Source: Phoenix dactylifera
Taxonomy: Eukaryota; Streptophyta; Magnoliopsida; Arecales; Arecaceae
Direction: 5' to 3'
DNA: 64,000 bases
Assembly: GCF_009389715.1 (NCBI RefSeq)
Contig: NC_052400.1
Span: 20,491,674 to 20,555,673 of the forward strand
Shown here: one piece after another, positions 50,765 through 59,139 of the stretch
How positions within the stretch are numbered: the stretch's first letter is position 1
Layout of the letters: each line of letters opens with the position of its first letter
The notes under the pieces: generated by a model
The model's database searches: none
Told to the model about the DNA's origin: nothing
Seen by the model: the letters and a program-made list of their open reading frames with translations, nothing else
Position numbers and translations under genes: made by a program

Positions 50765-50905
50765 GCAAGGGGGAGGAGAGGGCGGAGGCGGAGGTCCGGA
50801 GGAGAGGCGAGGGGAGGGTGGAGGCGAAGAATCCGGAGAGGGCGGAGGCGGAGGTCTGGAGGAGAGGCGAGGGGAGGGCGGAGGTGAAGAATCCGAAGAG
50901 GGCGG
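50765..50905. repeat. Second minisatellite inside the hAT element (63-bp unit)
   Basis: Two full units, and part of a third, of a purine-rich sequence containing GGCGGAGGCGGAGGTC, GGAGAGGCGAGGGGAGGG and GAAGAATCCG. Neighbouring minus-strand sequence (about 50565-50500) reads KVLIRFGWADGGSDWEEW, which looks like captured exon sequence of unknown origin. Confidence 0.75.
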
Positions 50906-51391
50906 AGGAGAGGGGAGACCGGGAGTCGGGAGAGGGACACTGTGGGTGAAATTGAAATAAAATCGGAAAAATCCCTAGGGAGAAAGGAGGTCACGGTGAA
51001 ATTGGGCCGAGCGGCGTGCGGGCTTTTTTTGGGCCAGAAAATTTGATCCAACAAATATTAAATGGGTTAAACGGGTTAAGCGGGTCAGATATCTAAAATC
51101 CGTACCCGACCCAATTAATAAATAGGTTAAACGGGTCAACCTGTTTACGACCCGAACCTATTTAGGCCAAACCCAAACCTGTTTATGGCGGGTCGAACAC
51201 GGGTCGGGTTGGCGGGTCAGGTCATATTTTGCCACCCCTAATGCCTACCACCTAAAGCATCACTGCACCTTTTTCAGCATCTTTAGATCTGGTATGGTAG
51301 TTAGGTCTCTTACAACTTCCAAATTTTGCAACCAATACCTTCTCTTCCTTACTCTCCCCGTTCCAATTTTCGTCTTTGCTGCCTCCGCCTC

Positions 51392-51814
51392 TGTAACAAC
51401 TCAGAACCTCACCCAAAATGACTAGCCATAAGATATTATTTGGGTTCTTTGATCTTATATAAATACTCAAAATCTACCTAACGAATAATCGATGTGGGAC
51501 TAAACACACGTCCGCATGCGTGCTCACATATTTCCTTCGTTCAAGTCCCGACGTCCTCGTCAAACGTTCACATTCATTCAAATCTAATCACAAATACCAC
51601 AATTAGCATGTGGTCAACCTCAATGAATCTGTGCTGCAGTGCCTCCTAGTCCACATAAATTACGAACCGAGTCCGCTGTAATACCATTCGTAACAACTAA
51701 GGACCTCACCCAAAAAGGCTAGCCATAAGATATTATTTGGATTTTCTTTATCCTGCATAATTATCCAAGATCTACCCAACGAATAACCGATATGAAACTA
51801 AACACACGTCTGCA
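51392..51814 (-). mobile_element. TRIM, copy B, 5' end slightly truncated
   Basis: Same family and orientation as the element at 47405-47814. The downstream LTR at 51392-51528 is also 137 bp (TGTGAGCACGC ... TTACA on the minus strand), and the partial upstream LTR is at 51689-51814. The primer-site region reads TGGTATTACAGC, two changes from the usual sequence, and the purine tract is degraded. It is older than copy A. It separates two coding-like blocks of the interrupted gene, so it inserted within that gene. Confidence 0.8.
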
Positions 51815-52778
51815 TTCTCCTAACTTTCCTCATTGGGCAAGTTGCTTCATGGGTAAGTTCATCATCATCACCATCCCCTCCTGGATCCTCAAGGAACCAA
51901 TTCCAACCTCCAATGGGACGAATCTTTTGCTTTGGGTAATTATCGAATTCATGACCTCTCGCCAAGAATCCAAACTCGAATCATGGAATTCAAATTAGCT
52001 AATCACAAGCATTCTCCTGGAACTCATAAGGCCGGATACCAGATGGGAACCAGCGGGATAAACACAAAATTTGAGCTTTAATTGATACAAAACAAATTTA
52101 AAAAATATTAAAAAAAAACCCAAACACTTGAGCAAATAAGCAATCTAACCTCTCACGGGGTCGATCTAGAAAACGTCAAGAGGAGCCTAGCTCTAGTTTC
52201 AGTCCTCCGTTAGCGTCTTCTTCATCTCCTTCGCCTCCAGGCGCCTCCGCCCTCGCCCTCCTCTCCTTCTCCTTTCTCCTCTCTAGAGTCCTCCTCTCCC
52301 TCATCTCCACCGCATCCAAGACCCTTTTCTCCACCTCCGCCGCCTCCTCCATTCCTTCGCTCCTCCTAGGAACGAAGAAAGAAGGGTTCTTTAGGGATAA
52401 GGAGAACCGGTCCCCAGCTCGGAGCTCGCCCTTCTCTGAATTCCGGTAAAACCCTTTTTCCCCGCCGCTGATGCGACAGACTAAGATGGGGTTCTTCTCG
52501 GTTACTTCGAAAGAGACCCTGAAATCCCCACGGGAGTCGTCGCACCCAGCATCATCGCTGATGGGGCCGAGGAGGCACAAGGAGAGGAAGGCCCAAACAC
52601 CAACTCCGGTCCTCTTCCGACCTCGGCCTCGAGTTCCATGGCATCTACGAAGAGAAAAGAAGTTCAAGAAAAAAATTGTATTTTTGGGTTTGTATTGGAT
52701 GAAAAGGGTAGAGGGAACAGGGAAGAAGGAAAGAAACGGAAGGAGGGAGCGGTTCCAAAGATTTTTTTTTTAAAAATA

Positions 52779-52800
52779 ATATATATATATATATATATAT
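52779..52800. repeat. (AT)n microsatellite
   Basis: Eleven AT units about 140 bp upstream (on the minus strand) of the possible first exon of the interrupted gene. Confidence 0.9.
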
Positions 52801-52856
52801 GCGTGAGTTTTAATATTTGGCTCGGTAGCCCGCGTTTCTTCCAATAAAACCAAAAG

Positions 52857-53573
52857 GGCCTGTTATTTGGTAGATGAATATTATAAAAAAATTAATCAAT
52901 TTTTTTATTGACTACTTATTCGCATCGTTATACTTCTTTAAAAAATAAATTATTTTTACATAAAATAGAGAAAGTTTTGCCCATCTAAAATGATGATAAG
53001 TCATTTTTTCATGCGCTAGAAAAATTATTCCCAAAATACTCCTAACCCCTAATTATAATATAATAATATAATAATATATATTATATTATTATATTATATA
53101 ATAATAAGTAATATAAAAATAATTTAATATATTGTATTATATTATATTATGATGATATCATAGTATATTAGATTATTATTATAATATAATATAACAATAA
53201 CATTATTATATTATGTTAAAAAAATACAGTATATTATTATTATTATATAGTATATTATAATATATTAATACATCATATTATATCTAATATATTATAATAT
53301 AGCATATAATATCTATATTATATGTAATATAATATAATATAATATAATATAGTTTTATATATTAATATTTTTATAATAAAGAATATTATGAAAAATATGG
53401 ATGGATCTTAGCAACTTATCAGATAAAAAAAAATGAGTAATAGATTTTAAAGTCATTCTTTAATACATAAAAAAACATAATAAATTATTTTTTGTCTAAA
53501 TATTGCTAAAAAATATTTCTTTAGAAAAATATAGATTCATATATAAGTTTTTAACCTTCCAAAACAAAGGCCT
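52857..53573. mobile_element. AT-rich MITE-like element with TIRs
   Basis: The left end GGCCTGTTATTTGG and the reverse complement of the right end AGGCCTTTGTTTTGG form inverted termini of a type common in plant non-autonomous DNA transposons. The interior (53045-53360) is almost pure A/T, made of ATAATATAATATT units. There is no coding content. Flanks share only AAAA, so the superfamily is left open. Confidence 0.55.
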
Positions 53574-53609
53574 AAAATGGTCAGGTGTTACCATCATATC
53601 ATCAAGTAA

Positions 53610-53846
53610 AAAGTAGAAGCACTCGGTGATCCATCTGACATCATCTCTCCGTATCATTTCTTGCCCCTCCTATTCCTCCATCTCTCCCTTCACTACTTGC
53701 TTTCAGTATATAATAATACAAGAAATAGAACCACCGTATAAACAGGCAAGAAGTAGAATCACTTGGTGATCCATCTGACATCATCTCTCCATATCATTAT
53801 TTGAACCTCCTGTTCCTCCATCTCTTCCTTCACTACTTGCCTTTAG
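53610..53846. repeat. Tandem duplication, period 140 bp
   Basis: Copies at about 53610-53706 and 53750-53846 share AAGTAGAA, TGATCCATCTGACATCATCT and CTTCACTACTTGC with about 10% differences. Confidence 0.85.
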
Positions 53847-54030
53847 CAACTCTTGTGGACCAGATGTCCATATATTCCGAATGATCAAGGAAAAGTGCTA
53901 GTTAGGTCATGGGCACCATCAACTTGAGCACCTAGACGTCATTATACAATGGTACACAACAAAATCATCCTTGGTGGAGAAAACAAGTTGCACTATTTCG
54001 AGTGCCAGGTACGATCGGCAAAGAATGATC

Positions 54031-54111
54031 TGTTTGGGGGGCCCAATGGAGACTGCTACGCGGGTGAGGTTTCTTATTCCTTCTTCTATTATGTACCAAA
54101 AAAAAAAAGAA
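54031..54111 (+). repeat. Short poly-A-ended repeat, copy 1
   Basis: CCCAATGGAGACTGCTACGC, then GGGTGAGG, a T/C-rich stretch, CTATTATGTACC and an A10 run. The same order occurs at 55511-55586. A SINE or LINE 3' end is likely, but no polymerase III boxes are clear. Confidence 0.4.
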
Positions 54112-55510
54112 TGATATGTTTGTTCTGGATAAAATAGGTTATTATAATGTTCTAATTAGTTTATTTATCTATATATAATAAATATGGGTGAGATTCAAAT
54201 TATATTTGGTATAATTTTTTTAAAATTATATCATTTTCAAATTAGATGATAAGCATCTCACATCGTTGATTCAAGTTATTAGATATGATCTATTATTTTT
54301 AAATTATTATACAATGAAAATCATGTAATAAGGAGGTTTCTAGCTTATGCATCAAATATTAAGAAATTAGATAAAGATGTCTCTAAATTACATGATTTCG
54401 TATGCGTAAACAATTTAGAGGTAATGGATGATAATTAAAAGCTTCGATTATAGATGAAATCCTAATCGTCCATTCAAAAAAAACAATGTTTGCTTGATAT
54501 TGCACCAGTTTTGATGCCTATGCATGCCACTTCAGTATTAGTAGATGAACATCTTCCATCATCATTTCGAAATTACTAGTAACTCTCAAAGTGAAAGGTT
54601 TGAAAGCTATATCCTTTGAAAGTTTATGCGTGAGTTGGCCTCACCAGTCATGGATTTTGCACTCAAATGCTGTCCATCCCATACCAGGCGGCCAAAGTGA
54701 TCTGCAACAAATTTAGTAATCCTCGTGGATTAGGATACATTAGACACGTAGCAGTAGTTCTCTTACATTTGCCCATCCAACCAAAACAAAGGCTCTGCTT
54801 CTCCATTATAAAAGATTCAAATATGATAGAATAACCATTCATTTAATTAATGTAATTTCATCTTTGCCTATTAAGGGCAAGTATTTTATGCATCCAAATC
54901 CAAACATATTTTGCCCCATAGATTTGCTTATTATGGAAGAATAAAACTGTACGACATGGTTACAGAAATCCAATTAATATCATTCCTATATATAATTGGA
55001 GCAAGATGATTAACGTGAGCAATTAGGGTCAACGTAGGGGGCTGGGCCTTGGTATCGAGCCAGTGCGCACTTTAATCAGGCCACGAATTTTTTTTTAATT
55101 AAAAAAAAGAACGTGCCTCTTATGCGAAGATCCCAGCTCGTGCGACGGCATTGCAGTACCGGTACGTGTGACCCGGTCATCACGGCATGGATGGGAGGAG
55201 AGACTACCAGAGTAAAAGTTGATCAATATAAGTTTCCGAGCCGAGTCATAACGCCACCAAAGTAGTAATCTGGTGGCAACGAGGCTTGGGCTCCATCTGA
55301 GTTGTCCAGATTCGAAATACGTAGACGTCGATTAAATTAGAGGACCGCATGTCTCATATTTGAATGGCTGTGTGTGGATATGCTTTCGTTCCATCTGTAC
55401 TGAGGTGGTTTTGGGGTGACGTACTCACACGTAGATAGTCCGGTAAAATTTTCCACGGATTGAGAAGGGTACGCGAAAATTTACGATCGAATATTTCATG
55501 TTGGAAGATG

Positions 55511-55586
55511 AGCCCAATGAGGGCTGCTACGCAGGTGGGTTCCCCCTCCCCTCTCCTATCTTTTACCAAAAAAAAAAAAAAAAAAA
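55511..55586 (+). repeat. Short poly-A-ended repeat, copy 2
   Basis: GCCCAATGAGGGCTGCTACG, then CAGGTGGG, a C/T-rich stretch, CTATCTTTTACC and an A19 run, matching the copy at 54031. Two copies 1.5 kb apart in the same orientation support a retroposed family. Confidence 0.45.
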
Positions 55587-55659
55587 GAGTTGATGAATAT
55601 ATTAAGGTAGCAAAAGGAATCACGCAGAGTCACAGAATGTTCCGTATTTAGCGAAAAAT

Positions 55660-56060
55660 GACAGCTAATGGTGGTCCCCGCCGCCGGGAGATTCGACGTC
55701 TCTTTCCCAGAAGACGAAAGGTGTGAAGCGATTTCGTCACAAGGTTCGTCGTCGTGGCGTTGTCCCGGAGATGAAGCGATCGACCTCAGACCCAGACAGA
55801 GAGAGATGACAAGGCCGGACATCGCTGACACAGGTCCTCCGGCTAGCTGTCGTCACCAATAGTTCCTGGGTCAACGACGGGTGCAGGTCGCTGTCCCCGG
55901 CCAGCAAACCGTGGATCTTCTGACACGTGGACCTCGAAAGGGAGGCAGGATCAGCAGTTATACCTGTCCCATGGTGACACGAGTGCCCTGAATCAAGAGC
56001 GGCATCTGGCAGTAGACCGAAGGTGCGGATCATCCACCTTGCACTTTCCACTCCTTCCTA
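55660..56060. other. GC-richer non-coding island
   Basis: GC-rich compared with its flanks, with an ACACGTGG (G-box type) site near 55923 and no domain in any frame. It could be an LTR remnant or a promoter relic. No gene follows it directly. Confidence 0.35.
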
Positions 56061-56099
56061 AGTTTTGGCCTCCACTCTTTGTGAGCCGCTGATGTATTT

Positions 56100-56450
56100 T
56101 AAAAATAATAATATTTTTAGTACGATAAAATAATTATAAAAATTATTGCATAATATTATGCAACAAAATATTATAAAATATCGTATATATATTGATACAT
56201 AAATATATAATATAATATAATATTACTGTAATATAATATAATATTATTATAATATAGTAATATAATATCGTATACTATAACATAATAATATAGCATAATT
56301 TAATATTATATAACATAATCTATCAATGTATTATGAGATAACATAATATAATATTATATTTTATAATAGAATATAATAATAAAGATATAAAATACTATGA
56401 ATATTATTATTATATATTAATATTTTATTAATATAATATTTTTAGGAACT
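56100..56450. repeat. A/T low-complexity block of ATAATATAATATT units
   Basis: Same unit style as the interior of the MITE-like element at 52857-53573, so it is probably another member with eroded ends. Confidence 0.6.
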
Positions 56451-58460
56451 AATTTTTGGTTTTTTATTTTTTTTGTTGGAACTCCAGCATATTTCTATAA
56501 TATAAAGAGATATTTTTTATAATTATAATATTTTACTATAAATATTTTAATCTAAAAAGAAAAATATTATTTGAATCAAAATAGTTTTTAGACGCATACT
56601 AAAAGTGCTTTTTCGAAGAATTTTTATTTCGGAGCTTGTTACAAAAAAGCTGTTTTAACTTTTGACAAAGCTAAAATAACTTTCAAATTTTTTTTACTAA
56701 ATATTTCTATTCCATCCAAATTTTTAGAAAGCAAGATGGTGCTTTCTGGCTCACTAAAAATTCTGCGTAACTTTAATCTAGCATCATCAGACAGCAAATA
56801 GCTTTTACAAATAAATAAATAAATAATATATTATATATACATGTATTTGATTTATTAACATATATAAATAGAAGCTGGAACACGTAGCAGTCGCTGGATG
56901 GAGAACATTTATCTGGCTCCAGAAGGGCAAGATTTGCGCAAGTGAAGACAAAATGGCAAATCCAAGATGCTGCATATGGTTGTCAACGTCGGTGAGTAGT
57001 AAATGGTATATTGGGATGGGCCAGTTCCTAGCTTTACTTCGCATGCACTAATTTGCTCATGGAGTCTGGCTTCTTTTTTTTTATCTCATACGCAATTTGG
57101 GAGGGAGGCAGCCCTCTTTTTGGTACATGGCAGACAAAACATCCGCACCACAATACGTCGCGAAAGCTTCAAAAGAACCCAAGATGACTCTCTCTTCTAT
57201 TATTACAAACCTTTTATTAAGGAAGGAAGGAAGAAAGCACTGTTGTCACCTTGGTTGGAATGCCACGTGAACGCCCTCCCCACCAGGATCCGTTGCCCGC
57301 AAGCAACGGCAAGTGCTCGTGCATGGCGGAAGAAGACATCGACGTCCACGTGGGACCCCCTCATTGCCCCTACCTTGTTTGCACCGAAAGCTTCGGGCAC
57401 ATCTTATCCTCTCCCACACCAAGAGATGTCTCTCTTCGTCAGCATGGCCACCTCCTCATCCAACCCCCAAGACCTAGACGTTAAAGAAAGACCGTCCATA
57501 ATTCAATCCCCATCGCACCCTCCCCATCTGCTCATATTTACAACAATGACAAGGTACTCGTACGGCCTTGCTGTTGATTCGATGGACGTGTCAACCAAGC
57601 ATGCCATAAGATCTGGACTTTAGCTTTGAAGTTGAGATTGTTTGATATTATTTTAAGTTCAGTTCGAATTTAATTAGGAATTAAACCAAAAATAAATATA
57701 ACCTAATTAATCAAATTGAAAATGCAAAATTAGACTAAAAATTTATTCAAGTTCATACCAGACTTGGTTCAAGCTTGAATTAAAGCTTGATTTAAGTAAG
57801 ATCTATAGAACTCGGTTAAATTTGAATTAATATTTAGTGAATTGAAAAATAAATATTCATGTTTAAAGGGATTCTAATGCTAGGATTACCGGATTTAAAA
57901 TCCAATAATATCATGTAAACTCATATAATACATAAATACATGTATATACATATATTCACGTACTTTGGAGTCAAATCAAGTCGAATTCTGCTGGGTCAAG
58001 TCTTTTTGTTTTTTTACTCGATTTGATATTAATTTCAAACTTATGTTACCGGTCCAAGTTTGCTTTTTCCGTTTTGAACTCAGTTTGAATAGTGTTCTCT
58101 CTCTCTCTCTCTCTCTCGATCAAGCTTGACGAGAGCTCGAGCTGCTAAGCTCGTTTCCCACCCCCACGTCAGCCAGCGTTTAGTTTATGCCACGTCTTGA
58201 TGTTGGGTAGTCAAAATGGACGGTCCACTAACGCCCCCTCTTTTCTGATAGACATCGACGGTGCTGGAGAATGCCACGTACACCACTGGCCGATCATCCA
58301 TGGACCCCATGAGCCCGATCAGATCGTCGAGCGGACAAATTGCATCCACGCGTCAAAAGGAGGGGCACACTGGACGGACGGACCGTGCGGCGTGGTGGGA
58401 GATGACGCCAGCCCCGGGCCCGCCCAGGGGCTCGTGAGGCAAGCTCAGGCCCACTGTTTC
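56451..58460. other. Spacer upstream of the glutaredoxin gene
   Basis: A 206-codon plus-strand frame at 57003-57623 has no domain, no homologous feel and the composition of its surroundings, so I do not call it a gene. From about 57640 to 58080 there are repeated AAGCTTGAATT/TTCAAGCTTG-type motifs suggestive of a decayed repeat. A (CT)n run lies at 58095-58117. Confidence 0.4.
58095..58117. repeat. (CT)n microsatellite
   Basis: About 11 CT units, roughly 430 bp upstream of the glutaredoxin TATA box. Confidence 0.9.
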
Positions 58461-58461
58461 C

Positions 58462-58483
58462 CGTCACCGTCAAGGTGACGTCA
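58462..58483 (+). promoter_or_regulatory. TGACG cluster (TGA-bZIP / as-1-like sites) in the glutaredoxin promoter
   Basis: Within 22 bp there are CGTCA at 58462-58466, CGTCA at 58468-58472 and the palindrome TGACGTCA at 58476-58483, giving four TGACG half-sites. Further single sites lie at 58403-58407 (TGACG) and 58167-58171 (CGTCA). TGA-class bZIP factors bind TGACG, and paired sites at about 12-bp spacing form the salicylate-responsive as-1 element. The cluster is 44 bp upstream of the TATA box. Regulation by NPR1/TGA is inferred, not shown. Confidence 0.65.
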
Positions 58484-58526
58484 CCCCCTCACACCCATGT
58501 GAACCCCCTCCTCGCTTTAAAAATTT

Positions 58527-58533
58527 TATAAAT
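58527..58533 (+). promoter_or_regulatory. TATA box of the glutaredoxin gene
   Basis: TATAAAT is 126 bp upstream of the chosen start codon. It suggests transcription from about 58560 and a leader of about 95 nt. Confidence 0.65.
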
Positions 58534-58652
58534 TCTCCCGTCCCTGTGCTTCCGTCGATCTTGCTCTTGCCTCTTGATCGCTCCCCTTCTTCCTCTCTTT
58601 GCCTCTCTTGCTCCCGGTAACGGATCTCGGCGATCTTTTTGGGGGAAAACGG

Positions 58653-59099
58653 ATGGCGATGCAGGGGGTGAGTTGCTGGCCTCTGGCAGGCGGCGAGGTG
58701 GTGGCGGTGGCAGCTACGGCGGCGGCGACGTCAGCGGCGGCGGCGGCAGGGGCTGGGGGGAAGAAGAGTGGGGCGGCGCTGTCGATCGATGGGGCTGAGC
58801 CGCCGGAGGAGCGGATCGAGCGGCTGATACTGGAGAACCCGGTGTTGATCTTCAGCCGCCAGGGGTGCTGCATGTGCCACGTCATGAAGCACCTCCTCGC
58901 CACGGTCGGGGTCCACCCTACGGTGATCGAATTGGAGGAGGCGGAGGAGACGGCGGCGGCGGCCTCCGCGGCCGCCGTGGGCCTGCCGGCGCTCTTCATC
59001 GGCGGCTCTCCGGTCGGAGGCCTGAAGGGCCTGATAGGGCTCCACCTCAGCGGCCTCCTCGTCCCCAGGCTCCGGGAGGTGGGAGCTCTCTGGGGCTAG
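58653..59099 (+). CDS. CC-type glutaredoxin (ROXY/GRXC9-like), intronless
   Basis: The 148-aa product has an Ala/Gly-rich N-terminal extension (about 1-45) and a single glutaredoxin fold with the plant-specific CC-type active site CCMC (72-75, in FSRQGCCMCHVMKHLL). The GSH-site LPALFIGG with its cis-proline (Pro112) and GGLKGL follow. An LSGLL (LxxLL-type) motif is at 132-136. CCMC and the MQG start point to the GRXC9/GRX480/ROXY19 group, which binds TGA transcription factors and represses jasmonate genes after salicylate signalling. The last residues are ALWG, whereas family members usually end ALWL, the motif that recruits TOPLESS. Start 58653 (MAMQG) is preferred; an in-frame ATG at 58599 would add 18 residues unlike the family. 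GC-rich coding sequence without introns is normal for monocot CC-type glutaredoxins. Confidence 0.92.
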   Translation: MAMQGVSCWPLAGGEVVAVAATAAATSAAAAAGAGGKKSGAALSIDGAEPPEERIERLILENPVLIFSRQGCCMCHVMKHLLATVGVHPTVIELEEAEETAAAASAAAVGLPALFIGGSPVGGLKGLIGLHLSGLLVPRLREVGALWG

Positions 59100-59127
59100 A
59101 AGTGGTAAATTCCCACGACCTCTCGAG

Positions 59128-59133
59128 AATAAA
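59128..59133 (+). terminator. AATAAA polyadenylation signal of the glutaredoxin gene
   Basis: A canonical signal only 29 bp after the stop codon. It may be used for a short 3' UTR, or a later site may be used instead. Confidence 0.45.
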
Positions 59134-59139
59134 ATTGTA

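Larger units (their letters stand above)
49996..51240. mobile_element. Non-autonomous hAT-type transposon, 1245 bp, with perfect 8-bp target duplication
   Basis: ATGCCTAC occurs at 49988-49995 and 51241-51248, immediately outside the element. The ends are short imperfect inverted repeats: TATGGTGGCAA on the left and, reverse-complemented, TAGGGGTGGCAAAA on the right. Many subterminal copies of GGGTCGGGTC/AACAGGTC motifs in both orientations are present, as expected for transposase binding in hAT elements. No transposase is encoded. The core (about 50275-50970) is GC-rich and contains two minisatellites that resemble captured genic DNA. The 8-bp duplication and GGTGGCAA ends place it in the hAT superfamily. 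Confidence 0.88.
49802..52640 (-). pseudogene. Unidentified gene split by a TRIM and a hAT element
   Basis: I do not recognise the family. Three minus-strand blocks look coding. Block b (51974-51815) reads GHEFDNYPKQKIRPIGGWNW and continues FLEDPGGDGDDDELTHE. After the TRIM, block c (51391-51249) reads GGGSKDENWNGESKEEK, then VAKFGSCKRPNYHTRSKDAE. After the hAT element, block d (49987-49802) reads HPALLKDVKAQKDEH and ends in a very acidic tail (EEDETLGGFIIDNDEEEE, then LEERYKFLDSLPREV and a stop). Ignoring the hAT element and one target copy, the frame runs on as DALGGRHPALLKD; a one-base slip in an A5 tract just before it breaks continuity with block c. A GC-rich region at 52640-52176 (basic, coiled-coil-like ERRTLERRKEKERR) may be the first exon, but its frame is uncertain. 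With two insertions and at least one frameshift it is probably non-functional. Confidence 0.55.

Noticed and set aside
50224-51054. Gly/Arg- and Pro/Leu-rich frames in the hAT interior
   Set aside because: They are translations of minisatellite units inside a transposon, open in several frames at once. Not treated as genes.
57003-57623. 206-codon open frame upstream of the glutaredoxin gene
   Set aside because: No domain, no regular composition, low-complexity Ser/Thr/Pro stretches, and a competing frame in the same place. It reads like random sequence in a GC-richer patch.
58526-58999. 157-codon minus-strand frame over the glutaredoxin
   Set aside because: Antisense shadow caused by high GC and few stops. 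The plus strand has the glutaredoxin fold.
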